A DNA stretch of 64,000 nt from CAYJBH01 sp964368625 (GTDB lineage Bacteria > Bacillota > Clostridia > Oscillospirales > Ruminococcaceae). Below are positions 25,207 to 33,686 of the stretch, piece by piece. Positions within the stretch are counted from its first letter, which is position 1. Each line of letters opens with the position of its first letter. The DNA lies in the NCBI GenBank assembly GCA_964368625.1, contig CAYJBH010000005.1:1-64000 (forward strand). Reading direction: 5' to 3'. Below the pieces are notes generated by a model that saw nothing but the letters and a program-made list of their open reading frames with translations, was not told where the DNA came from and made no database searches. A program made the position numbers and the translations under genes.

Positions 25207-25266
25207 TATATGCACCGACCATCCCTACATCAACCTTTAGCTGATTTTGGGCGGTCGGTGCATATA
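25207..25266. terminator. Inverted repeat after the alcohol dehydrogenase gene
   Basis: TATATGCACCGACC (25207-25220) pairs with GGTCGGTGCATATA (25253-25266), a perfect 14-bp stem with a 32-nt loop. It lies 150 bp downstream of the dehydrogenase stop. The T run is weak, so the terminator role is tentative. Confidence 0.5.
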
Positions 25267-25422
25267 AAGCTATTATTTGTTGTTTTTCCGGGTATCAAAC
25301 CGGTAAATCTTTGCATAACTTTGATAAAGCAAAAAAATTCGTGACAAGAAAATGTGTTGAACATTAATGCGCCAGCAGAGCTTTTTAGCTAAACAAAAAC
25401 GGTTCAAACTACATCGATTTTG

Positions 25423-26448
25423 TTAGCGAGCGGTAATTAATATTTTACCTCTTCTTCTATAGCTATCATCGGTAAACACCTTTATAGAATCCTCTAGCGG
25501 AATTTTATCGGTTATAATTTCATCGAGATTAAGCTTGTTTGATGCAAGAAGGCTAATTGTTTTTTCTGTTACAAGCGGATTTATAAAGGATGATGTTATT
25601 GTTAATTCCTTTCTAAAAACCTGCTCTAGCGGTAATATCGTCATCTTGGCATTGGGAACGGTTAGTCCAAACAAAAGAATTGTTGCACCTCTTGATCCTA
25701 TCTCAACTGCCTGCTCCATAGTGCGCGGATTTCCAACGCATTCAATAACCGACTGAACTGTTTTTATGCCCAGCTTTTCTATCTCTTCCTTAACATTCTG
25801 TGTCATGGGGTCGATGGCATAAGCGGCGCCCAATTTTATTGCGGTGTCTCTTTTTTCCTGCTGTGGGTCTACAGCTATAACCTGTGCTGCGCCGGACAAA
25901 ACCGCTAGCTGTATCATAATCTGGCCAATAGAGCCACAACCTATAACAACCACGGCATCACCCGGGGTAATGTTAGCTCGTTCTATTCCGTGTAAACAGC
26001 AGGCAACCGGCTCAACCAATGCCGCATGTTCAAGAGAAAGTGAATCAGGTATTTTAAAAACTGCCCTTTCCTCCGCTATGCACTGCTCGGCAAATCCGCC
26101 AAACATAGAAACACCATACGCCTGTGCATTTTCGCAAAACAGAGTTTTACCTCTTCTGCACTCAAAGCATTCGTTACAAAAAACATTAGGGTCAACCGTT
26201 ACCCTATCTCCAACCTTTAAGCTTTTAACGGCATCACCGATTTTACAAACCGTTCCGGAAAACTCATGACCCATTATTAACGGAAGTGTGCTGTCACTTG
26301 CACCTTCTTCTCCATTAAAAAGATGAAGATCGGTACCGCATACGCCACATGCTGCAACATCAATCAATACCTCTTTGGGATCTAATGGCCTTGGCTCAAT
26401 TTCGCAAATATTTAATTTTTTTGCCTCTTCTAATAATAAAGCTTTCAT
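25423..26448 (-). CDS. Zinc-dependent medium-chain alcohol dehydrogenase
   Basis: The 341-residue protein belongs to the MDR superfamily, close to threonine/sorbitol dehydrogenase. ACGVCGTDLHLF carries the catalytic-zinc Cys and GHEFSGTV the zinc His/Glu. The structural zinc site is CNECFECRRGKTLFC, and the Rossmann motif is VVIGCGSIGQIMIQLA with an acidic VDP end that favours NAD+. Substrate is probably a polyol or amino alcohol; neighbours do not decide it. It converges with nothing and is divergent from the oligopeptide operon. Confidence 0.88.
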   Translation of the reverse strand: MKALLLEEAKKLNICEIEPRPLDPKEVLIDVAACGVCGTDLHLFNGEEGASDSTLPLIMGHEFSGTVCKIGDAVKSLKVGDRVTVDPNVFCNECFECRRGKTLFCENAQAYGVSMFGGFAEQCIAEERAVFKIPDSLSLEHAALVEPVACCLHGIERANITPGDAVVVIGCGSIGQIMIQLAVLSGAAQVIAVDPQQEKRDTAIKLGAAYAIDPMTQNVKEEIEKLGIKTVQSVIECVGNPRTMEQAVEIGSRGATILLFGLTVPNAKMTILPLEQVFRKELTITSSFINPLVTEKTISLLASNKLNLDEIITDKIPLEDSIKVFTDDSYRRRGKILITAR

Positions 26449-26651
26449 AACAATATCCTCTTTTTTTTGATAACGTAACCGTAAATAACTTTTGATTTTT
26501 CACATTAATCTATAAGTTATTGTAGCATAACTCCGGCTATTTTTGCAAGAATTTTTATTAACCTCTTTCAATAAACCTGTCCTAGGGTTTAGATAGAATA
26601 ATTAGAAAATCACCAACAATGTCAACACTATCTCCTAAAGTTATAAACATG

Positions 26652-26680
26652 TTTACAAAACTGCTAATTTGTGGTAAAAT
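26652..26680 (+). promoter_or_regulatory. Promoter of the oligopeptide operon
   Basis: TTTACA (26652-26657), a 17-bp spacer and TAAAAT (26675-26680) immediately upstream of the binding-protein gene. Confidence 0.6.
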
Positions 26681-26706
26681 ATAATAGGCAAGAAACATAG
26701 TTTGGG

Positions 26707-28626
26707 ATGAGTAACACAATGATAAAAAAAGTATTGGGATTGTTATTAGCATTAACACTATTATTAGCCTCGTTTTCCTCCTGTTCTTCAAACGACAGAT
26801 CGTTAGATGATGCTCCTAACCCTGATTTAGTTGCTAGTTCAGACATAGTAGATGAGCCGGCTGCACCCCTTGCAGTTTCCGAGGTTCCGATGGACACCTT
26901 GATGGTTGGAACCGTTGAGATGCTTGGCGATTTTATTAGCGGCTTTGGAACAAATTCGGCCGACCAGGCTATTGTAACCTTAATAGGTGGTTACATGAGC
27001 ACATATGCATATAACAACCTAGGTGAGATAGTTCTTAACAATACTGTTGTTGCTGATGTTAAAACCGATGACGATAACGATGGCAACAGAACATACCACT
27101 ATACCTTACATGATGATATTTTCTGGAACAACGGTGAACCGATAACTTCAAGAGACTATGTCGCCTCGATTTTATGGAATTCCTCACCCCAGTGGGTAGA
27201 GGCCGGCGGATACTCACTGGCATATAATGGCTTGTTGGGATATGAGAGTTTTTCTTCCGGTGAGAGCGAAGTTTTTTCTGGCGTTCAACTTATATCTGAT
27301 CTTGAATTTTCTGTTACGGTAGCAGCGGAGAATCTACCCTATTTCTGGGAATTTTTAGATGCTTCGGTTTACCCAATACATTTTAACACATATCTTCCCT
27401 TCGCACAGATTAACTCAGACACAAACGGCAGCAGCCTAGAGTTCAGCGAAGGTGACCTTTTAACCAACTGCACAAGAATTGCTACAGAGGAGCGATATGC
27501 TCCAACGGTAACCTGTGGCCCTTATAGCTTTGTTTCGTTTGAAAACCAAACGGTAACGCTTGAGATAAACGAGCACTTTAAGGGCGACCTTGATGGTGAA
27601 AAACCAAAGATGCAGTATGTGGTTCAAACTGCCGTACCTTTTGAAACAAACGTTGAATGGGTAGTAAACGGACAGATAGATCTGCTAACCTCGGTTACCC
27701 AACAGGCCAAGATCGACTCTGCTAGGTCAGAAGACTCGGTTTATACCGTTTCGTATCCAAGCACTATATTAGGTCACCTTGCGGTAATGGGCGATTATGG
27801 TCCGACTGCAGATGTTAACGTTCGCTGGGCCCTAGCCTCTCTTATCGACCGCAACGAGGTTTTAAACTACACTTCAGGAGGCTATGGTAGCATTGTTGAT
27901 TCTGAATATACACTTGGCCAGTGGATGTATCAAGAGCTTGCAGCAGATCTACAGGCTGAATTAAAGCCTATATCCTTCAACATAGATACCGCCAATGATT
28001 ATCTCGATGAAACTCAGTGGAGATTTGAACAGGACGCAACAACCCCGTTCGACCGCTCAAAAGCCACCGATGATGGTAGCTATCTTCGCTATAACGAACT
28101 GGGCGAGCCCCTTGTGATAAACTATCTGGGACAGGAAGGCAGTGGCCTTACCGACATTATTGAGATACAATATATCGCTAACGCACCGCTGGCAGGGCTT
28201 CAATTTAATGTTGAGCGTGGCGAATGGGCTGCTGTTCTTGCGAACTACTATAACGCATACGAAATCCCCGAACAGGATCGTGTTTACAGTGCTTTCGGCA
28301 TTGGTACCAGCTTCACCGCTGCTTTCGATCGTTACAACGCATGGCACTCCGACAATGTTGGAACTCCAAACAATCGCCCACAATTTGCCGATACTGAACT
28401 TGATGCTGCAATAGATGCAATGCGTGAGAGCGACCCCGAAGATATTGACGGATATCTTGATAGCTGGATGGATTATCAACTTCGTTGGAACGAGATGTTA
28501 CCCAGCATCCCTCTTTACACAACCGAGATATATGACATTGCACATGTTAACGTAGACAACCTTTATACAAACACATTTGCAAAATACGAGAATGTTATCT
28601 GTAAAATATCCAAAAGTGAAAAATAA
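26707..28626 (+). CDS. Oligopeptide ABC transporter, substrate-binding lipoprotein (family 5)
   Basis: The 639-residue protein has a lipoprotein signal (VLGLLLALTLLLASFSSC, acceptor Cys at about 30) and the SBP_bac_5 fold: YHYTLHDDIFWNNGEPITSR near 121, DLLTSVTQQAKIDSARS in the hinge and NVRWALASLIDRNEVL around 380. It captures peptides outside the membrane for the permeases that follow. The start is uncertain: ATG 26707 or ATG 26719, both with weak ribosome sites. First gene of a seven-gene run. Confidence 0.88.
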   Translation: MSNTMIKKVLGLLLALTLLLASFSSCSSNDRSLDDAPNPDLVASSDIVDEPAAPLAVSEVPMDTLMVGTVEMLGDFISGFGTNSADQAIVTLIGGYMSTYAYNNLGEIVLNNTVVADVKTDDDNDGNRTYHYTLHDDIFWNNGEPITSRDYVASILWNSSPQWVEAGGYSLAYNGLLGYESFSSGESEVFSGVQLISDLEFSVTVAAENLPYFWEFLDASVYPIHFNTYLPFAQINSDTNGSSLEFSEGDLLTNCTRIATEERYAPTVTCGPYSFVSFENQTVTLEINEHFKGDLDGEKPKMQYVVQTAVPFETNVEWVVNGQIDLLTSVTQQAKIDSARSEDSVYTVSYPSTILGHLAVMGDYGPTADVNVRWALASLIDRNEVLNYTSGGYGSIVDSEYTLGQWMYQELAADLQAELKPISFNIDTANDYLDETQWRFEQDATTPFDRSKATDDGSYLRYNELGEPLVINYLGQEGSGLTDIIEIQYIANAPLAGLQFNVERGEWAAVLANYYNAYEIPEQDRVYSAFGIGTSFTAAFDRYNAWHSDNVGTPNNRPQFADTELDAAIDAMRESDPEDIDGYLDSWMDYQLRWNEMLPSIPLYTTEIYDIAHVNVDNLYTNTFAKYENVICKISKSEK

Positions 28627-28643
28627 GCCATAAGGATAGGGCG

Positions 28644-29615
28644 ATGCTTCGGTATATACTAAAGCGTATTTTAATACTGGTGCCGGTTGTATTTTTGGTT
28701 TCGGTGTTAATATTTGCCATAACTAAAATTATGCCGGGTGATCCGGTAGAGTTTATGTTGCCGGAGAACTTAACGGCAGAACAATATGAAGATATGTATG
28801 AAGCCATGCATAAACGATTGGGACTAGATGAGGATATCTTCACCCAATACCTTGCATGGATAAAAGGTATATTCAGCGGCGATTTCGGTTATTCTAACTA
28901 TCATAACAAACCGGTTTCAGAGGTAATAGGTGTTCCGCTAAAAAACACCCTTATCTTAAATCTTGGTGTCAATTTCATCTATCTGTTCATCGCAATACCG
29001 GTGGGCATACTTTGTGCTGTTAAGCGAAAATCGCTGTTTGATAATTCTTGGCAGATATTTTCACTTATCACCTACTCAATACCTTCTTTTTTCCTATCCA
29101 TTATACTAATTTATGTCTTCTCTGTTAACCTTGGATGGTTCCCCATGGGCGGCATGCCAAACGCTGCCAAACTTAGCGGATTTGAGCTTATATGGGAGTG
29201 GATTCGTATTCTCGCACTTCCCACCATTACGTTAACAATAATCAGCCTTGCCGGTGCTATACGTTATGTTAGAAACGCAATGATCGACGCACTTAACCAG
29301 GATTATATCCGAACCGCCCGTGCAAAAGGCCTTGCGCAGAAGGTTATAATCTATTCTCATGCATTTCGCAATGCTTTGATACCGGTTTCATATATAGTTG
29401 TTGGAACCTTATTTTCACTTTTTGCAGGCGCCGCTATAATAGAAACTATCTTTCAGTATAACGGCATCGGTTCACTTATTATCAGCGCCGTATACAACCG
29501 TGATAACCAACTAATAGTCACCCTCAATCTTTTTTACGCCGCCATTAGCCTCGTTTCGGTTTTAGTGGCAGACATTGTTTATGCTATCGTTGACCCACGA
29601 ATAAAGCTGGATTAA
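28644..29615 (+). CDS. Oligopeptide ABC transporter permease, DppB type
   Basis: The 323-residue protein has six helices and the usual DppB/OppB order: YILKRILILVPVVFLVSVLI at the N-terminus, the LGLDEDIFTQYLAWIKGIFS loop, GDFGYS, and the EAA loop DYIRTARAKGLAQKVIIYSHA followed by FRNALIP (about 218-245), which contacts the ATPases. Normal length for the family, in contrast to its partner permease. Confidence 0.92.
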   Translation: MLRYILKRILILVPVVFLVSVLIFAITKIMPGDPVEFMLPENLTAEQYEDMYEAMHKRLGLDEDIFTQYLAWIKGIFSGDFGYSNYHNKPVSEVIGVPLKNTLILNLGVNFIYLFIAIPVGILCAVKRKSLFDNSWQIFSLITYSIPSFFLSIILIYVFSVNLGWFPMGGMPNAAKLSGFELIWEWIRILALPTITLTIISLAGAIRYVRNAMIDALNQDYIRTARAKGLAQKVIIYSHAFRNALIPVSYIVVGTLFSLFAGAAIIETIFQYNGIGSLIISAVYNRDNQLIVTLNLFYAAISLVSVLVADIVYAIVDPRIKLD

Positions 29616-29627
29616 GGGAAGGGCAAG

Positions 29628-31487
29628 ATGAAGGACAGTAACTATAATAATAAACCATCGATATTTAATCATCTTAAGCGGTTTTTTAAAGGTCCCGGAC
29701 ATTCAACCGTTACCCTTAGCGAACAGGCTCTCATAACCCCCGGCCAAACGATTTTTTTACGCCTACTTCATAATAAGTTTGCAATTATTGGCGCAACAGG
29801 TTTTTTATTGGTGCTGGGTTTTTCCTTTATCGGCTCGGCATTAATTCCGCTAGAAGAAAACTATACCGAACTTACACATAGCAACCTTGCCCCCAGCCTT
29901 AACTATCTTAACTTTCCAGCAGAATTAGAGGGCGCCGATATTAAGAAAATTTCTTCCGGGGTTTCCTTTAGCGCTGCAATAACCGAGCAGGGGGATTTTT
30001 ATATTTGGGGATCAGAACCTAACAAGGAACAAAGTAATATATCAGGATTAATATTTGATGTTCCACAGCAACTTTACGAAAACAAAATTATCGATATTGC
30101 ATGTGGTGCAAATCATATCGTAGCGCTTGATGAAAACGGCATTTTTTACAGCTGGGGCTTTAACAGCAACAACCAAACCGAAATACCGCGTCAGCTTAGC
30201 GACAAATATAAAGGATTGCGTCAAGAGGTTGTTCAGATGCAGGCAATGGCTCACTGGACCGGAGTTCTTGGTAGCGACGGAATATTAACTATCTGGGGTA
30301 GCACCCAGGTTGAAAACACCCTGCTTATATCTTCGCGCATTAACGGACAAATTGCGGCCTTTGCAGGTGGCGACAGCAACATAGCATTGTTGCTAAGCGA
30401 TGGAACGGTTCAGGTGATTGGTGATAGAGGCACCGAGTTTTCACAACAAATACCTACCGAACTTACCGACGGCAGCGTGGAGGTAACCCAGATTGCGGCA
30501 ACCAACCGCAACGTAGTGGCAGTTGATGCTGATGGTAAGCTATACAGCTGGGGCAGTTCTCAAAGCAGCCTTTCCAACACACCCGATGCCAAAAACGTTA
30601 AATCCCTTGCCACCGGTTATAAAAACATTTTGTTACTTACCGAAGACAACAGGTTAATTATTTGGGGCGACGATACTTTTTCTCAGCTATCAGCCACCGA
30701 GGGCATAACCAATGTTGAAAGTATTTATGCTGATTATTTTCAATTTTATGCTATTGATAAAACCGGAGATATTGAGGCCTTTGGTAATGATGGATATATA
30801 TTCGGAACCGACCATTTCGGCCGTGATATATTTGCACGAATCATTCATGGAGGAAGAATCTCCTTAACCGTTGGAGCGGTTGCTGTTATTATATCCACCT
30901 TAGTTGCCTTGATTGTTGGGCTTACATCGGGTTATTTCGGGGGTTGGGTTGATCACGCTCTTATGAGACTAACCGATGTTTTTTCTGCCATTCCATTTTA
31001 CCCAATCGCCATCACCCTTTCTTTTGCCATCGGCTTTGAGTTATCCGAGGCACAAAAGCTACTATTAATCATGATAATACTGGGGCTTCTTAGCTGGCCC
31101 TCACTTGCAAGGCTGATAAGAGCCCAGCTTTTATTAGAACGGGAAAAAGATTTTGTTATGGCAGCGCGAGCGTTAGGACTTAAGAGCCACACCATTATGT
31201 GGAGACATATACTCCCTAATATATTCAATCTTATAATAGTTAACATAACCCTTTCCTACGCATCGTCACTGCTTGCCGAGGCATCTTTATCATTTCTGGG
31301 GTTCGGTGTTGCCGAGCCAACGCCTTCATGGGGAAATATGTTAATATCGGCAGAGGAATTAACCGTTATAGAGTTTTATTGGTGGCGCTGGTTAATTCCT
31401 GCACTGTTTGTTATCTTTGCCGCTTTGTGCATAAACCTATTTGGCGATGCTCTTCGTGAGGCGATGGATCCTCGTGAAAATGATTAA
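29628..31487 (+). CDS. DppC-type permease with an inserted seven-repeat RCC1-like propeller
   Basis: The 619-residue protein is about twice the usual DppC length. Residues 41-75 give the DppC start and first helix (LLHNKFAIIGATGFLLVLGF), and 392-619 give the whole core: FGTDHFGRDIFARIIHGGRI, EAA loop ARALGLKSHTIMWRHILPN (513-531) and the end FGDALREAMDPR. Between them, about 105-386, lie seven RCC1-like repeats, each ending near D/E-x-G-x-x-x-x-WG (FYIWG, FYSWG, LTIWG, VQVIG, LYSWG, LIIWG, IEAFG). Seven repeats is a complete beta-propeller. It replaces the short loop before FGTD, so it should face outward, where the binding protein docks. The frame is unbroken and the permease motifs are intact. 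Confidence 0.92.
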   Translation: MKDSNYNNKPSIFNHLKRFFKGPGHSTVTLSEQALITPGQTIFLRLLHNKFAIIGATGFLLVLGFSFIGSALIPLEENYTELTHSNLAPSLNYLNFPAELEGADIKKISSGVSFSAAITEQGDFYIWGSEPNKEQSNISGLIFDVPQQLYENKIIDIACGANHIVALDENGIFYSWGFNSNNQTEIPRQLSDKYKGLRQEVVQMQAMAHWTGVLGSDGILTIWGSTQVENTLLISSRINGQIAAFAGGDSNIALLLSDGTVQVIGDRGTEFSQQIPTELTDGSVEVTQIAATNRNVVAVDADGKLYSWGSSQSSLSNTPDAKNVKSLATGYKNILLLTEDNRLIIWGDDTFSQLSATEGITNVESIYADYFQFYAIDKTGDIEAFGNDGYIFGTDHFGRDIFARIIHGGRISLTVGAVAVIISTLVALIVGLTSGYFGGWVDHALMRLTDVFSAIPFYPIAITLSFAIGFELSEAQKLLLIMIILGLLSWPSLARLIRAQLLLEREKDFVMAARALGLKSHTIMWRHILPNIFNLIIVNITLSYASSLLAEASLSFLGFGVAEPTPSWGNMLISAEELTVIEFYWWRWLIPALFVIFAALCINLFGDALREAMDPREND

Positions 31488-31498
31488 CGGAGGTGTGT

Positions 31499-32524
31499 AT
31501 GAGCTTACTTATAATAAATAATCTGCACACCTATTTCACCACTAAGCAGGGTGTTATAAAGGCAGTAAACGGCGTTTCGTTAAACATCGAGGCCGGTAAA
31601 ACTCTCGGAATAATAGGAGAGTCAGGTTCCGGAAAAAGTCAAACCGCCATGAGCGTTTTAAAGCTGTTTCTAAAAAACCAAAAAATTCATGATGGTGAGA
31701 TAATTTTTGATGGCCAAATACTATCTTCAATGTCTGAAACCGAGCTGTGCAAAATCAGAGGCAACTCGATATCCATGATTTTTCAGGAACCGATGACCAG
31801 CCTTAACCCTGTTTTCACCGTTAGCCGACAGATTGAGGAGGTGTTAGTTCTGCATCGCGGCATGAAAAAGCAACAGGCCCAGCAGGAGGTTATTCAGCTT
31901 CTAGAAGCCGTTAAGATACCAAGTCCTGAAAGGATAGCAAAGCGATATCCACACGAGCTTTCGGGAGGAATGAGGCAACGTGTTATGATAGCAATGGCAC
32001 TTGCCTGCCGCCCCAAGCTGTTAATAGCAGATGAGCCAACAACCGCACTAGACGTTACTATTCAGGCTCAAATATTGATGTTGATGAACGAGCTGAAGAA
32101 TGATTACGGCACCGCAATAATGTTTATCACCCATGATCTAGGTGTTATTCGAAAGATGGCTAGCGAGGTAGCGGTTATGTATTGTGGTCAGGTTGTTGAG
32201 CAAGTTCCTGCCGAACTTTTGTTTAACAAGGAGCATCGCTTCTCTCACCCGTATACCGAGGCTCTATTTAAAAGTATTCCGGCCTTTGCCGCACGGGATT
32301 CTCATCGACTTATTAGCATACCCGGTAGTGTTCCACATCCACTCGAGCTACCTACAGGCTGTAACTTTGCGCCACGGTGTGCATACGCTACCGATAGATG
32401 TAAAGCCGAGATGCCTCAACCGATTAAGGTAGCCTCAAGCCATTATATCAGCTGTTTTTTTCCACAAAACACAAGAGAGGTTACTACTCAATTTGAAAGG
32501 ATCGGTGAGCCTATTGGAGAATAA
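31499..32524 (+). CDS. Oligopeptide ABC transporter ATPase, DppD/OppD type
   Basis: About 341 residues from ATG 31499, with GGAGGT 5 bp upstream; a GTG at 31493 lies inside that site. Walker A is GESGSGKSQT, signature ELSGGMRQRVMIA, Walker B LLIADEPTTALD. The C-terminal oligopeptide-transporter extension has the Cys cluster CNFAPRCAYATDRC that in relatives binds an iron-sulfur cluster. Its end overlaps the next gene. Confidence 0.93.
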   Translation: MSLLIINNLHTYFTTKQGVIKAVNGVSLNIEAGKTLGIIGESGSGKSQTAMSVLKLFLKNQKIHDGEIIFDGQILSSMSETELCKIRGNSISMIFQEPMTSLNPVFTVSRQIEEVLVLHRGMKKQQAQQEVIQLLEAVKIPSPERIAKRYPHELSGGMRQRVMIAMALACRPKLLIADEPTTALDVTIQAQILMLMNELKNDYGTAIMFITHDLGVIRKMASEVAVMYCGQVVEQVPAELLFNKEHRFSHPYTEALFKSIPAFAARDSHRLISIPGSVPHPLELPTGCNFAPRCAYATDRCKAEMPQPIKVASSHYISCFFPQNTREVTTQFERIGEPIGE

Positions 32525-33503
32525 AAAGATCCTTATCGAGCTAACCGATGTTAAGAAGCATTTTTTACTTAATAAATCGTTAAGCTTATTTGGTAAAAAG
32601 AGTTATGTTAAGGCTGTAGATGGGGTTACGCTTAACATATATGAAAATGAAACCCTCGGCCTCGTTGGCGAATCCGGTTGCGGAAAAACAACTCTGGGTC
32701 GTGTAATTCTCCAGCTTTATCGGCAGAGTGAGGGAACTGTTAGTTATAAAGGACAGGCGCTTCATAAGCTACCGAAGGAAAAGATGCGCCGGCTTCGCCG
32801 TGATTTGCAGATGGTTTTTCAGGATCCATATTCATCGCTAAACCCAAGGCTGAGTATAGGGCAACTTATAGCCGAAGCGCCTGTTGCACATGGCATGTTT
32901 AAGCGAAGGGACAAAGCTTTAGAGGAATATGTTCTTTCGGTTATGGAGAAGTGTGGTCTGCAACCATATATGATACATCGATTTGCACATCAGTTTTCAG
33001 GAGGACAGCGACAACGAATTGGAATTGCTAGGGCATTGGCATTAAAACCAAAGCTTGTGGTATGTGATGAATCCCTTTCAACACTTGATGTTTCAATACA
33101 ATCACAGATAATAAACCTTTTGTTAGATCTTAAAGAAAAAGAAAAGTTAACCTACCTTTTTATATCACACGATCTTAGCACCGTTAGATTCTTATCCGAT
33201 AGAATTGGTGTTATGTATCTTGGTAAAATCGTGGAACTATGTAAAACAGAACAACTTTTCTGCGAACCGCAACACCCCTACACCGTTGCTCTTCTTGGCG
33301 CCATTCCAACCATTGATGAGGTAGTAGAAACTGAAATACTTAGCGGAGATGTTCCAAGCCCTATCGATCCGCCAAATGGTTGTAGTTTTCATCCTCGTTG
33401 CAACCGTGCTACAGAAATATGTAAAACAACCGCCCCGCCATTAAAGCCCTTAAGCTCAGAACACCTTGTTGCCTGCCATCACCCTATCGGCAAGGAGGAA
33501 TAG
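32493..33503 (+). CDS. Oligopeptide ABC transporter ATPase, DppF/OppF type
   Basis: The protein of about 330-336 residues has Walker A GESGCGKTTLGR, signature FSGGQRQRIGIA, Walker B VVCDESLSTLD (Ser in place of the usual Pro) and the C-terminal Cys motif CSFHPRCNRATEIC. The start overlaps the upstream gene. Candidates are TTG 32493, GTG 32505 and TTG 32514, and the AAAGGA at 32496 best suits the last. It pairs with the OppD-type ATPase to power the permeases. Confidence 0.9.
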   Translation: MKGSVSLLENKKILIELTDVKKHFLLNKSLSLFGKKSYVKAVDGVTLNIYENETLGLVGESGCGKTTLGRVILQLYRQSEGTVSYKGQALHKLPKEKMRRLRRDLQMVFQDPYSSLNPRLSIGQLIAEAPVAHGMFKRRDKALEEYVLSVMEKCGLQPYMIHRFAHQFSGGQRQRIGIARALALKPKLVVCDESLSTLDVSIQSQIINLLLDLKEKEKLTYLFISHDLSTVRFLSDRIGVMYLGKIVELCKTEQLFCEPQHPYTVALLGAIPTIDEVVETEILSGDVPSPIDPPNGCSFHPRCNRATEICKTTAPPLKPLSSEHLVACHHPIGKEE

Positions 33504-33671
33504 ATGTCGCTTTTTAAAAAAATTTTCCCAAAGCATGACAAGGAAGAACCTCTCAATATTGAGAAAGGCGATATTCCTGCTATGTTGATAGCTGCTTTAA
33601 TCACCTTTGGGCCGTATGTAATTTTTATTTCCCTCTTATATGTTGCTATTGCTTACCTGTTTTTTGGTTAA
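33504..33671 (+). CDS. Small single-helix membrane protein of the peptide operon
   Basis: A 55-residue protein starting MSLFKKIFPKHDKEE at ATG 33504 behind a strong CAAGGAGG site, within a base of the OppF stop. The N-terminal half is charged (Lys/Glu). Residues 28-54 are one long hydrophobic stretch (AALITFGPYVIFISLLYVAI). The tight spacing and good ribosome site argue that it is real. It may be an accessory subunit of the transporter, but no family was recognised. Confidence 0.7.
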   Translation: MSLFKKIFPKHDKEEPLNIEKGDIPAMLIAALITFGPYVIFISLLYVAIAYLFFG

Positions 33672-33686
33672 TTAGAAAGGATTTTC

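Larger units (their letters stand above)
24864..25422. other. Intergenic region with a promoter and a hairpin
   Basis: A 559-bp A/T-rich stretch with no credible frame on either strand. It holds the promoter at 24989-25017 and the inverted repeat at 25207-25266. Confidence 0.5.

Noticed and set aside
26664..28543. Minus-strand frames within the peptide-binding protein gene
   Set aside because: Shadows of a strongly supported gene; composition and start sites are not gene-like.
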